Below are positions 44,584 through 53,434 of a stretch of 64,000 nt of DNA, one piece after another. This DNA is from Poseidonocella pacifica (lineage in GTDB: Bacteria > Pseudomonadota > Alphaproteobacteria > Rhodobacterales > Rhodobacteraceae), in the NCBI RefSeq assembly GCF_900111875.1, contig NZ_FOJU01000002.1:620001-684000 (forward strand), given 5' to 3'. The notes below the pieces were generated by a model. It saw nothing but the letters and a program-made list of their open reading frames with translations, ran no database searches and was not told where the DNA came from. Position 1 is the first letter of the stretch. Every line of letters starts with the position of its first letter. The position numbers and the translations under genes were made by a program.

Positions 44584-47500
44584 TTACGCTGCCGAGATCT
44601 TGCAGAGAGTGGCCTTGGTCTCCTGCATCTGGGTCACCGAGTCATAGCCATAGGTCTGGGCGGTGTTGGTGGATTCACCAAGCACATAGGGATCGGCACC
44701 ATCGGGATACTTGCTCCTCTGGTCCTCACCCTGGAAATGACCGCCGAAGTGGAAGGGCATGAAGGCGACGCCCTCACCCACCCGTTCGGTCACCATCGCC
44801 ATGACCCGGACCTTGCCGCCTTCCGGGCCTTCGACCCAGACCATCGCCCCGTCCCGAACGCCAAGGTTGTTGGCATCGCGTGGGTTGATTTCGACGAACA
44901 TGTCCTGCTGCAGTTCGGCCAGCCAGGGGTTGGAGCGCGTCTCATCGCCCCCGCCCTCATATTCAACCAGACGGCCCGAGGTCAGGATGATCGGATAATC
45001 CTTCGAGAAATCCTGCTTCTGGATCGATGCGTACATCGTCGGCAGGCGATAGAATTTCCGGTCCTCATAGGTCGGATAATCCTCCACGAGATCGCGGCGG
45101 TTGGTATAGAGCGGCTCCCGGTGCGTCGGGATCGGATCCGGGAAGGTCCAGACCACGGCGCGGGCCTTTGCATTGCCATAGGGCGCGCAACCATGCTCGA
45201 TCGCGACCCGCTGGATGCCGCCGGACAGGTCGGTCTTCCAGTTTATCTTGGAAGCCCGCTCATTGTAGTCCGACGGGAAAGGCGACATCGACTGTTCGCC
45301 GACTTCCTCGTTGCTGGCCTGATCACCATTACCGTTGGAAACGCCGCCTTCGGAGCTCTGAAACTCCATTCCCGCGGCCCTGCCGATGACCCGCTTTTCC
45401 TCTTCTGTGAGATCGCCATCCCAGCCGAGGTCCACGAGCATCTGATAGGTGAACTCAGGATAACCGTCCGTCAGTTCGGCACCCGGATTGGAGACACCTT
45501 CGGCCAGCAGATTGTCTCCGTTACGCTCCACCCCGTAGCGGGCGCGGAACGGCAGACCGCCATCCTTGACCGGTACCGAGATGTCATAAAGGTTCGGTGA
45601 GCCCGGGTGGTTGATTTCGGGCGTGCCCCAGCATGGCCAGGGAAGCCCGTAGAAATCACCGTCGGCCGGACCACCGTTCGCACGGAGCGTGGTCTTGTCG
45701 AAGGTATGCTGATTTTCCATGTGCATCTTGAGACGCTCAGGCGATTGGCCCGTATATCCGACCGTCCACATGCCGCGGTTGATCTCGCGCAGCGTGTCCT
45801 CGATGTTCGGCGTGATCCCGTCATCCTCAATCGAGATGTTGCGGAAGATGCGATCATGAAAGCCAAATTTCTTGGAGAAGAGACCGATGATCTCATGGTC
45901 GGTCTTGGACTCGAAAAGCGGATCGAAAACCTTGGACCGCCATTGAATCGACCGGTTCGACGCGGTGACCGATCCATAGGTCTCGAACTGCGTGGCCGCC
46001 GGCAGGAGATAGACCCCGTCGGTGCGGTCATGCAGTACGGCGGAAACGGTGGGATACGGGTCGATCACGACCAGCATGTCCAGCATCTCCATGGCCTTCT
46101 TCATTTCGACCATACGCGTCTGGGAGTTGGGCGCATGCCCCCAAAGAACCATGGCCCGAAGGTTGTTCGGTTGATCCATGTTCTCCGGCTTCTCCAGCAC
46201 GCCGTCGATCCAGCGGCTCACCGGGATCCCCGTCAGGGTCATGAGCGACTTGTCTTTGCCGTCCTTGTCCTTGACCGTCGCGAACTGGCTCTTCAGCCAA
46301 TCGGGATCTTCTTCCCAGACGCGGGCCCAGTGGCCCCAAGCACCCGCCGTCAGGCCATAGTAGCCTGGCAATGTGTGCGAGAGCACGCCAAGGTCCGTCG
46401 CGCCCTGCACGTTGTCGTGGCCGCGGAAGATGTTGGTGCCGCCGCCCGAAGTGCCCATGTTGCCAAGGGCGAGTTGCAGGATGCAGTATGCGCGGGTGTT
46501 GTTGTTGCCGTTGGTGTGCTGCGTGCCGCCCATGCACCAGATGACGGTGCCGGGACGGTTATTGGCCATCTGCATGGCCACGCGCTTGAGTTGCTCACCC
46601 GGCGCGCCGGTGACACGCTCGACTTCCTCAGGTGTCCACTTGGCTACTTCTTCGCGGATCTGATCCATCCCCCAGACGCGGGTACGGATGAATTCCTTGT
46701 CTTCCCACCCGTTCTCAAAGATGTGCCACAGGATTCCCCAGACGAGGGCGACATCGGTGCCCGGACGGAATCGGACATATTCGTCGGCATGCGCAGCCGT
46801 CCGCGTGAAGCGGGGGTCGCAGACGATGAGCGGTGCATTGTTCTGCTCTTTCGCCTTCAGGACGTGCTGAAGTGAGACCGGATGCGCTTCGGCCGGGTTG
46901 CCGCCGATGATGAAGATCGCTCTGGAATTGTGAATGTCGTTGTAGGAGTTGGTCATGGCGCCGTAGCCCCATGTGTTGGCAACCCCGGCAACGGTGGTGG
47001 AGTGACAAATCCGTGCCTGATGGTCGACGTTGTTCGTCCCCCAATAGGCTGCGAATTTGCGGAACAGGTAGGCCTGCTCGTTGTTGTGCTTTGCCGATCC
47101 CAGCCAATAGACGCTGTCCGGGCCGCTCTCATCACGGATCGAGAGCATCTTGTCGCCGATCTCGTTGATCGCCTGCTCCCAGGACATGCGAACCCATTCC
47201 CCGGCGACTTTCTTCATCGGGTACTTCAGGCGACGTTCGCCATGGGCATGTTCGCGGACCGATGCGCCCTTGGCGCAGTGGGCACCAAGATTGAACGGGC
47301 TGTCCCAGCCGGGCTCCTGCCCGACCCAGACACCGTTGGAGACCTCGGCGATCACGGTGCAACCAACTGAACAGTGGGTGCAAACCGATTTGACCGTCTC
47401 AAGGGCGCCCTCCGCGGCGGTTGCCGCAGTGGCTTGCGTGACCGTTCCGCCGGTCGCGCTGATGGCGGCAAGGCCACCAATGGCCAGGCCAGAGCCACGC

Positions 47501-47598
47501 AGGAACGCGCGGCGGTCTACCGATGTTTCGGAGACTTCGTTGAGGATACTTGTCCGCTGGGAGCGTCGCGCAACCCCGTTGGTCTTTTTCCTGAGCAT
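44584..47598 (-). CDS. fdhA: Formate dehydrogenase catalytic (alpha) subunit, molybdopterin enzyme
   Basis: A 1004-aa molybdenum/tungsten bis-MGD enzyme oxidising formate to CO2 on the periplasmic side. The Tat signal is DRRAFLRG (29-36) followed by a hydrophobic stretch. One [4Fe-4S] is bound by Cys73, Cys76, Cys80 and Cys108. The metal ligand is Cys198 in QARICHST, so this is the cysteine and not the selenocysteine form, with the active-site His199 beside it. The rest shows bis-MGD contacts (IIGGNPAEAHP, VCDPRFTRTAAHAD, MGGTQHTNGNNNTR) and the C-terminal cofactor domain. GGGAGG precedes the ATG. It is in line with fdhB and fdhC. Confidence 0.96.
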   Translation of the reverse strand: MLRKKTNGVARRSQRTSILNEVSETSVDRRAFLRGSGLAIGGLAAISATGGTVTQATAATAAEGALETVKSVCTHCSVGCTVIAEVSNGVWVGQEPGWDSPFNLGAHCAKGASVREHAHGERRLKYPMKKVAGEWVRMSWEQAINEIGDKMLSIRDESGPDSVYWLGSAKHNNEQAYLFRKFAAYWGTNNVDHQARICHSTTVAGVANTWGYGAMTNSYNDIHNSRAIFIIGGNPAEAHPVSLQHVLKAKEQNNAPLIVCDPRFTRTAAHADEYVRFRPGTDVALVWGILWHIFENGWEDKEFIRTRVWGMDQIREEVAKWTPEEVERVTGAPGEQLKRVAMQMANNRPGTVIWCMGGTQHTNGNNNTRAYCILQLALGNMGTSGGGTNIFRGHDNVQGATDLGVLSHTLPGYYGLTAGAWGHWARVWEEDPDWLKSQFATVKDKDGKDKSLMTLTGIPVSRWIDGVLEKPENMDQPNNLRAMVLWGHAPNSQTRMVEMKKAMEMLDMLVVIDPYPTVSAVLHDRTDGVYLLPAATQFETYGSVTASNRSIQWRSKVFDPLFESKTDHEIIGLFSKKFGFHDRIFRNISIEDDGITPNIEDTLREINRGMWTVGYTGQSPERLKMHMENQHTFDKTTLRANGGPADGDFYGLPWPCWGTPEINHPGSPNLYDISVPVKDGGLPFRARYGVERNGDNLLAEGVSNPGAELTDGYPEFTYQMLVDLGWDGDLTEEEKRVIGRAAGMEFQSSEGGVSNGNGDQASNEEVGEQSMSPFPSDYNERASKINWKTDLSGGIQRVAIEHGCAPYGNAKARAVVWTFPDPIPTHREPLYTNRRDLVEDYPTYEDRKFYRLPTMYASIQKQDFSKDYPIILTSGRLVEYEGGGDETRSNPWLAELQQDMFVEINPRDANNLGVRDGAMVWVEGPEGGKVRVMAMVTERVGEGVAFMPFHFGGHFQGEDQRSKYPDGADPYVLGESTNTAQTYGYDSVTQMQETKATLCKISAA

Positions 47599-47721
47599 TT
47601 TCAGAACCTCCCTTGCTTGCTCGGCCTCTTGCGATGGGCCTCACTCGCTTGGTGACGACGAAGGCATCGGCGGTCGGGCGTCACGCAACCAGTTGCCGGA
47701 TACCGGGGAATTAGCGTCCGA

Positions 47722-47913
47722 TCAGAATCGGGCGCTCTCGAGATACGCGCGGGTGTGCGCGGTGTCCTGCATCTTGGTGGATGTCAGGTCTGGCTCCGCG
47801 GCCTCGGCCTTGGTGCCCGAAAGCATCGCGGCGGCAGCTGCAACAGGTGCAGCCGATGCGCCGAGCTTCAGAAAATCGCGACGGCTGCTGCCATCTTCGG
47901 TTTTCTTTGTCAT
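47722..47913 (-). CDS. Formate dehydrogenase region Tat-target peptide, 63 aa
   Basis: A small protein with a twin-arginine signal SRRDFLKLG (10-18) and a hydrophobic alanine-rich core, leaving a mature tail of only about 25 residues. Such peptides are a known small family that occurs next to fdh operons. It sits between torD and fdhA. GGAGGGA precedes the ATG. It might assist export or assembly of the Tat-dependent dehydrogenase; no biochemical role is established that I know of. Confidence 0.85.
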   Translation of the reverse strand: MTKKTEDGSSRRDFLKLGASAAPVAAAAAMLSGTKAEAAEPDLTSTKMQDTAHTRAYLESARF

Positions 47914-47983
47914 GAAGGTTTCCCTCCTCTGGCTGTGGCGGCATGGCCGCCGGCTTTGACGGGCACGCCCGCCGATGTGCGGA

Positions 47984-48592
47984 TCACTCCGCGGTCAGTC
48001 GAAACCCCTCGGACTCGATCTCCATGAAGACACGGCCAACCTGGCCTACCGCCGCATAGAGGACCGAGTTCTTGGCGGCCTCCAGATCCGAAAAGAAATG
48101 TCCCGCCCAAGGAGAGACATGTTTGTTAAAGAATTGTTTCTGTTCGCCAATTGACGCAGGGGAACCGAAACGCCCCACGATCAGCCCGGCCATCATCTCC
48201 ACCAGAGAAGCGATGTTGTCCTCGGGCTCATAGACGTTCTGGGCGCGGGTGATCCCCTTGGCCGCCATATCGCGGCGCAGGGCGGCGAGCGGTTTCTCAT
48301 TGAGAAACCCCGTCAGGTAGTAACTCGCATACGGCAAAAGCTCACCGCGTCCGAGACCGATGAAGAGCGCATTGAATTCGCTGCGCACCGCGCGGGGCTT
48401 GGTGACCTTGGCGACTCGGGAAAGTCCGCCGATGGCTTCGCCCAAAGGCGTTTCATCGCCCGACAAACCGGCACATTGCTGCAACACCGTCTGATCTGGC
48501 GGCCCGGAGAGAAGCAATCCAAGGAAATTATACAGATCCGCCCTGAGGCGGTCCTCCTCCGACACTGTCTGGCTCGCGGCATGCTGGCTCAT
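47984..48592 (-). CDS. TorD-family molybdoenzyme chaperone
   Basis: A 202-aa all-helical chaperone of the TorD/DmsD type. Visible family features are LRADLYNFLGLLLSGPP near the N terminus, the conserved E-x2-x-L-F-I-G of RSEFNALFIGLG, LLPYASYYLTGFLNEKPLA, and EPEDNIASLVEMMAGLI. It should bind the FdhA Tat signal and hold the protein until the cofactor is inserted. GGAG lies upstream of the ATG. It lies between DUF3306 and the small Tat peptide in the same direction. Confidence 0.9.
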   Translation of the reverse strand: MSQHAASQTVSEEDRLRADLYNFLGLLLSGPPDQTVLQQCAGLSGDETPLGEAIGGLSRVAKVTKPRAVRSEFNALFIGLGRGELLPYASYYLTGFLNEKPLAALRRDMAAKGITRAQNVYEPEDNIASLVEMMAGLIVGRFGSPASIGEQKQFFNKHVSPWAGHFFSDLEAAKNSVLYAAVGQVGRVFMEIESEGFRLTAE

Positions 48593-48603
48593 TTAGGCTC
48601 CTG

Positions 48604-49191
48604 TCAGGTGTCTTCGAATGTGAAACGCATGGATCGACGCGGCAGGTCGAGCGGCGCAGGCTCTTCCGTCTCGTCGGAGGCGGCAAGCGCGATGCTTGCG
48701 TTTTCAGGGTTTGGATCGGAGGCTTCGGAAGAGGCGTCAGCCACATCTTCCGCCAGATCATCCTCCTCCGGCTCAGCTTTGGAGTCGGGCTCTGCGAACA
48801 TTTCCCGGAATTGAGAGGCCATGCCCTTGCCGACTTCATACGCCGTCTGGAGGTTTTCGATCACGGTCGCGCTGTCCGTATAATCCTCGCCATACTCCAC
48901 AAGACCATCAACGTTGGCGAGAACCGGATTCGATCGCCACAGCGCACGAAGAGCCCGCCGACGCAGGCGCTCGGGAACCGTTTCCGTCATGAAACGCTGC
49001 AATTCATCCTTGGTGGCCACCGCATCGGGATCTGGCAGATCAAGCTCCGCCAACAACTCCTCATCCGTACGCTCGGCCAGCTCCTCATCGCGTTTGATCC
49101 GCGCAAGTTCACGCTCCTGCTCGCGGACTTCGGCTTCCTCGGCCTCGACACGCGCCTTGCGGCGGGACCAGAAATCGCCACGGACGCTCAA
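48604..49191 (-). CDS. DUF3306 domain-containing protein
   Basis: A 195-aa hydrophilic protein. The N-terminal two thirds match DUF3306: FWSRRKARVEAEE, a charged coiled-coil-like stretch (about 15-50), then LPDPDAV, RLRRRALRALWRSNPVLANVDGLVEYGEDYTD. The last 60 residues are acidic and low-complexity, ending RSMRFTFEDT. The family is confined to fdh gene neighbourhoods with DUF3305; function unknown. It overlaps DUF3305 by 4 nt. Confidence 0.85.
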   Translation of the reverse strand: MSVRGDFWSRRKARVEAEEAEVREQERELARIKRDEELAERTDEELLAELDLPDPDAVATKDELQRFMTETVPERLRRRALRALWRSNPVLANVDGLVEYGEDYTDSATVIENLQTAYEVGKGMASQFREMFAEPDSKAEPEEDDLAEDVADASSEASDPNPENASIALAASDETEEPAPLDLPRRSMRFTFEDT

Positions 49192-49763
49192 TTCACACGC
49201 TCCTTGCGACCTTGCTTCAGCGAAGAGGGAGAGCGGTATACATCGGTGGATTGTGCGATACGCGGATCACCGATGCCGTCCTCTTGTGCGGAAATATCCT
49301 TCACATCACGACGGCGCTTCTTGAACGCCTCATGAGTGTGGTGTTCCGCCACGAACCGCTCCACCCACGCAATAAGGGCGGAGGGCATAGGCACCTTCTC
49401 GACAAGTTCCTCGCCACTGTCGGTGTAATCCTGCGCCTCATAGGGGGACGCGGTCACCAACAGAACCTCCAGCGGCTCGGGGCCGCCTGTTTCACGCAGG
49501 ATGATGTAAACCGACGGCGCGCCGGTGCGTAGGTTTTCAAGATACGCTTCGGTATCGCCCCGAAACAGTTCGAGGTCGCGGGTCGCGGCATGAAACTCAG
49601 TGACGCCATCCTGCTCACGCATGACCTTCCAGTCGGCGGACGCCGCCCCGGGGAGTACCGCAACAGCCTGCCACGCCCACTTCGCCCACCGGGTCACACC
49701 CGGGGCGCGCCTGACGACAACACCCAGACGCATGGCCTGATATATACCGACTGTTTCGGTCAT
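49188..49763 (-). CDS. DUF3305 domain-containing protein
   Basis: A 191-aa protein with the DUF3305 pattern: LGVVVRRAPGVTRWAKWAWQAVAVLPGA, YIILRE, VLLVTASPYEAQDYTDSGEELVEKVPMP and AWVERFVAEHH. GGGAGG three bases before the ATG at 49763 sets the start. It is the first gene of the minus-strand fdh run and is coupled to DUF3306. The pair recurs beside formate dehydrogenase genes; a role in enzyme assembly is inferred. Confidence 0.85.
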   Translation of the reverse strand: MTETVGIYQAMRLGVVVRRAPGVTRWAKWAWQAVAVLPGAASADWKVMREQDGVTEFHAATRDLELFRGDTEAYLENLRTGAPSVYIILRETGGPEPLEVLLVTASPYEAQDYTDSGEELVEKVPMPSALIAWVERFVAEHHTHEAFKKRRRDVKDISAQEDGIGDPRIAQSTDVYRSPSSLKQGRKERVN

Positions 49764-50109
49764 TTCCCTCCCGATGCGCTGTACCGCGCCCTTTTGCATA
49801 CCGTGGTATAGAAACGCCTCCGTTCAAAGCGGAATTTCGCCCATGGCCGACACCTTGGACAAAATGACCGCCCACGCGTGACCTTGGTCCGCCCGCCGGA
49901 CGATTTGACCGTATCGCAGTTTGGTTCTGGCGGCTGGGGGTCAACTCGGGGCAACTTGGTCAGCGAATCGGGCGAATCTTCAGGTTCGCCGCGACCAGAA
50001 TCGCGCCTTGGCGAAGCTATTTGCAGCGGCGCGCCAACAGGACTAGCTTGCAGCTTGGACCGACGCATCGCCATCTTGGCGACGGTTCAGCCGCCACAAA
50101 GGGAACGCC
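49764..50109. promoter_or_regulatory. Divergent promoter region of the formate dehydrogenase island
   Basis: This 346-bp gap separates the two divergent fdh transcription units and contains no convincing gene. It holds the palindromic element ATACC-GT-GGTAT (49798-49809), 35 nt upstream of DUF3305, and an inverted repeat TCGCCA-TCT-TGGCGA (50068-50082), 28 nt before the polyferredoxin gene. Either could bind a regulator; the NtrC-like protein of the operon is an obvious candidate. No clear -35/-10 pair stands out. Confidence 0.45.
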
Positions 50110-52065
50110 ATGTCCAAGCAATTGATTTTGTGCAACTGTCTCGGCACTCAGACGCTCGATGCAGAGGCGCTAGAGACGGCAACCGGCCTGCCCTGTTCGA
50201 AGGTTCATGACAACCTTTGCATGGGTCAGATGGGCGTAGCGGCAGAGGCAATGCAAAACGAAGACGCCGTGATCTGCTGTCAGCAGGAGCGCCGCCGATT
50301 CGAAGAACTCGCCGATGACCTCGGACTAGAGCATCCAGCCTTTCTCGACCTGCGGGATCGGGCAGGTTGGTCCGCAGATATGGCCGCGAAACTTCCCAAA
50401 ATGTCCGCGCTCGTCGCAGAAGCCAAGCTGCCATCGCCTCAGGTAAAGTCGCTAGATATCGCATCCGAAGGGCTTTGCCTTATCTTCGGAGAGGACGAGG
50501 CGGCACTTTCGCTGGCGCGCCAGATCGCGGGACAACTCAACGTGACGGTTTTGCTTTCCGACCCAGAGAGCCTGCCGCTGGACCGCGGATTCGATGTCGT
50601 GGTCGGGCGACTGCGCCGGGTCGAGGGGGCACTGGGCGGCTTCTCACTCACCATCGATGCGCTCCGCGAGTTGATCCCCGGCGGACGCGGTCCCTTCGGC
50701 CTCACCGAGCCGAAAGACGGTGGAAAATCCGCCTGCGATATTCTCATCGACCTGAGTCGCGACGCCCCCATGGTTTCCGCCCCGCAAAAGCGGGAGGGGT
50801 ATTTGCGCGCCGATCCGCACAGCCCCAGAGCGGTGATGGACGTCGCGCTCGAAGCGGTACAACTTGTCGGCACCTTCGAGAAACCGCTCTACGTAAAACT
50901 GGAGCCACACCTTTGCGCCCACTCCCGCGCGAACCAGCCGGCCTGTTCCAATTGCCTCGACATCTGCCCCACCGGCGCGATCACCTCGGCGGGCGAACAT
51001 GTGGCCGTCGATCCGATGATCTGCGCAGGCTGCGGGTCCTGCTCCGCCGTCTGCCCCTCCGGCGCGATCAGTTATGACGCGCCCCCCGTTTCGGAAACCT
51101 TCCGCCGGATGCAGGTCATGAGCGAGGCCTACCGCGGCGCGGGCGGCAAAGCTCCCCGGCTTCTGATCGTCGATGAGGCGCATGGACTGGAGATGATCCG
51201 CCTTGCCGCACGCTTTGGGCGGGGCCTGCCTGCGGATGTGATCCCACTGGAAATCGAGGCTCTTGCCGGGTTTGGACACGCCGAAATGCTCGGGGCGCTC
51301 GGATGCGGCTTTGCCTCGGTCGACGTTCTATTGAACCCGCGCACCGAACGCGACGCACCGGACAGAGAACTTGCACTTGCCGAAGCGATCGCCGGGCCGG
51401 GCAAGCTTCGGCTGCTGGACCTGACGGATCCTGACGCGCTTTCCGAAATCCTCTTTGCGAGTGAAGTTCCCGGGGCGGTCGACACGCCGATGCTTCCCTT
51501 GGGAACCCGCCGCCAGATCGCGCGTCTGGCCGCAAGGACGCTACGCCCCGAAGACAGCAAGATCGACCTGCCGGAGAATGCCCCCTATGGCGCGGTGCTA
51601 GTCGACCAGGATGCCTGCACGCTTTGCCTGTCCTGCGTCTCGCTCTGCCCGTCCGGGGCGCTTGGGGACAATCCCGACAAACCTCAACTCCTGTTTCAGG
51701 AAGACGCCTGCCTCCAGTGCGGTCTTTGTGAGAATGCCTGTCCGGAGGATGCTATCACGCTGCAACCGCGTATGGACCTCACCGACGAAGCTCTCTCGCA
51801 ACGCGTGTTGAACGAGGAAGAGCCGTTCGCCTGCATCGAATGCGGCGCGCTCTTTGGTGTGAAGTCCACAATCGAACGGATCACCGAACGACTGGCCGGC
51901 AAGCATTCGATGTTTGCCACGTCCGACGCGGCAAAGACGATCCAGATGTGCGACGATTGCCGGGTCCGGGCACAGTTCCGCGCCACGGACAATCCGTTTG
52001 CGGGCGGCGAACGGCCACGTCCCCGCACCTCGGATGACTATTTCTCACGCCGCCGGGACCACTGA
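50110..52065 (+). CDS. Polyferredoxin-like 4Fe-4S protein of the fdh island
   Basis: A 651-aa cytoplasmic protein. The N-terminal region (1-70) has its own cysteines (CNC at 8-10, then single Cys and a CC pair). Ferredoxin motifs follow: a variant site ACSNCLDICP with an earlier Cys, a regular CAGCGSCSAVCP (about residues 310-321), and in the C-terminal half CTLCLSCVSLCP and CLQCGLCENACP. The segment between them (about 345-440) looks like a small alpha/beta domain. The tail has two CxxC pairs (CIEC, CDDC), possibly a zinc site. With Mrp downstream it may store or relay iron-sulfur clusters or electrons for formate dehydrogenase; that role is inferred. AAAGGGA precedes the ATG. Confidence 0.85.
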   Translation: MSKQLILCNCLGTQTLDAEALETATGLPCSKVHDNLCMGQMGVAAEAMQNEDAVICCQQERRRFEELADDLGLEHPAFLDLRDRAGWSADMAAKLPKMSALVAEAKLPSPQVKSLDIASEGLCLIFGEDEAALSLARQIAGQLNVTVLLSDPESLPLDRGFDVVVGRLRRVEGALGGFSLTIDALRELIPGGRGPFGLTEPKDGGKSACDILIDLSRDAPMVSAPQKREGYLRADPHSPRAVMDVALEAVQLVGTFEKPLYVKLEPHLCAHSRANQPACSNCLDICPTGAITSAGEHVAVDPMICAGCGSCSAVCPSGAISYDAPPVSETFRRMQVMSEAYRGAGGKAPRLLIVDEAHGLEMIRLAARFGRGLPADVIPLEIEALAGFGHAEMLGALGCGFASVDVLLNPRTERDAPDRELALAEAIAGPGKLRLLDLTDPDALSEILFASEVPGAVDTPMLPLGTRRQIARLAARTLRPEDSKIDLPENAPYGAVLVDQDACTLCLSCVSLCPSGALGDNPDKPQLLFQEDACLQCGLCENACPEDAITLQPRMDLTDEALSQRVLNEEEPFACIECGALFGVKSTIERITERLAGKHSMFATSDAAKTIQMCDDCRVRAQFRATDNPFAGGERPRPRTSDDYFSRRRDH

Positions 52066-52167
52066 TCCGGACCCGTTTGATAAGCGGGCGGGAAATACTC
52101 ATATTGCACCACGAAACACGCGGCGATCCGCCGCCCGCCCCATGGGGCCAAAGGAAGGGAGATCAGG

Positions 52168-52362
52168 ATGAGCGACGATTTCAACATGTCGATGCGTAAA
52201 TTCCTCAAGCAGGTCGGGGTTACGTCCCAGCAGCAGATCGAGGAAGCCATTCGCGCCAAGGGTAACACCGAAGGGCAAAGCTTTGAGGCGAAGGTCGTGC
52301 TGACCATCGACGGGCTTGATCTCGAACACACCGTGACCGGCACGATCAAAGGACAGGGCTGA
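52168..52362 (+). CDS. Small DUF6494-like protein
   Basis: A 64-aa protein, MSDDFNMSMRKFLKQVGVTSQ at the start and a beta-rich second half (FEAKVVLTIDGLDLEHTVTGTIKG). I believe it belongs to the DUF6494 family seen beside mrp/fdh genes. No metal-binding residues are present (no Cys or cluster of His). AAGGAAGGGAG precedes the ATG; the Mrp gene begins one base after the stop. Function unknown. Confidence 0.75.
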   Translation: MSDDFNMSMRKFLKQVGVTSQQQIEEAIRAKGNTEGQSFEAKVVLTIDGLDLEHTVTGTIKGQG

Positions 52363-52363
52363 C

Positions 52364-53434
52364 GTGGCATTGACACGCGAAGATGTACTGGGCGCGCTCA
52401 AGGGGATCACAGATCCGGTGAGCGGCTCCGATATTGTGAGCACCGGAATGGTGCGGGCACTCGCCGTCGAAGAGAGCGGTGCCGTTCGCTTCGTTCTTGA
52501 AATTGATCCCAAGCGCGCCGAACAGATGGAGCCGGTACGCGCCGAGGCCGAGGCAAAGGTAAAAGCGTTGGCGGGCGTGGGGGCCGTCTCGGTCGTGATG
52601 ACCGCGCATAGCACGCAAAATGCCCCCCCTGACCTGAAGCCCAAGAAGAAAGCTGAGCCTACCGGCCCGCAAAAGATCGCCGGGATCGAACACATTATTG
52701 CGGTCGCATCCGGCAAGGGTGGCGTGGGCAAATCGACCGTCTCGGCAAACCTCGCCTGCGCGCTCGCCGCCGAAGGCAAGCGGGTCGGCCTGCTCGACGC
52801 AGATGTCTACGGGCCTTCACAGCCACGGATGCTCGGCGTATCGGGCCGCCCGGCAAGCCCGGACGGCAAGACCATCATGCCGCTCAGGAACCATGGCGTG
52901 ACCATGATGTCGCTTGGCCTCATGGTCAACGAAGGTCAGGCGGTTGTCTGGCGCGGTCCGATGCTCATCGGCGCGCTCCAGCAGATGCTGATGCAGGTTC
53001 AATGGGGCGCGCTCGACGTGCTCATCGTGGATCTGCCGCCCGGCACCGGCGATGTCGGCATGACGCTGGCGCAAAAGGCACATATCGACGGCGTGGTTGT
53101 TGTCTCGACCCCGCAGGACGTCGCGCTGATCGACGCCCGCAAAGGGATCGACATGTTCAACCAGCTCAAGACACCCATCTTGGGCATGATCGAGAACATG
53201 AGCACCCACATCTGCTCCAACTGTGGTCATGAAGAGCATATCTTCGGTCATGGTGGCGTAGCGCGCGAAGCGGAAAAGATCGGGGCGCCACTGCTCGGGG
53301 AAATCCCGCTGCACCTCGACATCCGGACCGCGGCCGACGGCGGCGCACCCATCGTTGTGGCCAAGCCTGAAAGCCCGCAAGCGCAGTCGTTCCGGGAGAT
53401 CGCACGCAAACTGATGGAGATGGGCGTTACATGA
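52364..53434 (+). CDS. Mrp/ApbC (NBP35-type) iron-sulfur cluster carrier ATPase
   Basis: A 356-aa P-loop ATPase. An N-terminal MIP18/DUF59-like domain (about 1-85, LGALKGITDPVSGSDIVSTGMV) precedes the deviant Walker A ASGKGGVGKST (about 115-125), switch DADVYGPSQPRMLG, and DLPPGTGDVGMTLAQ. The cluster-binding Cys pair is ICSNC near residue 285. Such proteins bind and transfer [4Fe-4S] clusters. It starts with GTG one base after the DUF6494-like gene and overlaps DUF4444 by 4 nt, so here it is probably dedicated to the fdh enzymes. Confidence 0.92.
   Translation: MALTREDVLGALKGITDPVSGSDIVSTGMVRALAVEESGAVRFVLEIDPKRAEQMEPVRAEAEAKVKALAGVGAVSVVMTAHSTQNAPPDLKPKKKAEPTGPQKIAGIEHIIAVASGKGGVGKSTVSANLACALAAEGKRVGLLDADVYGPSQPRMLGVSGRPASPDGKTIMPLRNHGVTMMSLGLMVNEGQAVVWRGPMLIGALQQMLMQVQWGALDVLIVDLPPGTGDVGMTLAQKAHIDGVVVVSTPQDVALIDARKGIDMFNQLKTPILGMIENMSTHICSNCGHEEHIFGHGGVAREAEKIGAPLLGEIPLHLDIRTAADGGAPIVVAKPESPQAQSFREIARKLMEMGVT

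Noticed and set aside
44584-47598. Selenocysteine in the formate dehydrogenase alpha subunit
   Set aside because: The ligand position is Cys198 and no in-frame TGA occurs, so no recoding is needed.
50009-50024. Sigma-54-like promoter (TGGC ... TTGC) in the fdh divergent region
   Set aside because: Eight bases separate the two elements where seven are required, and the operon's regulator lacks GAFTGA.
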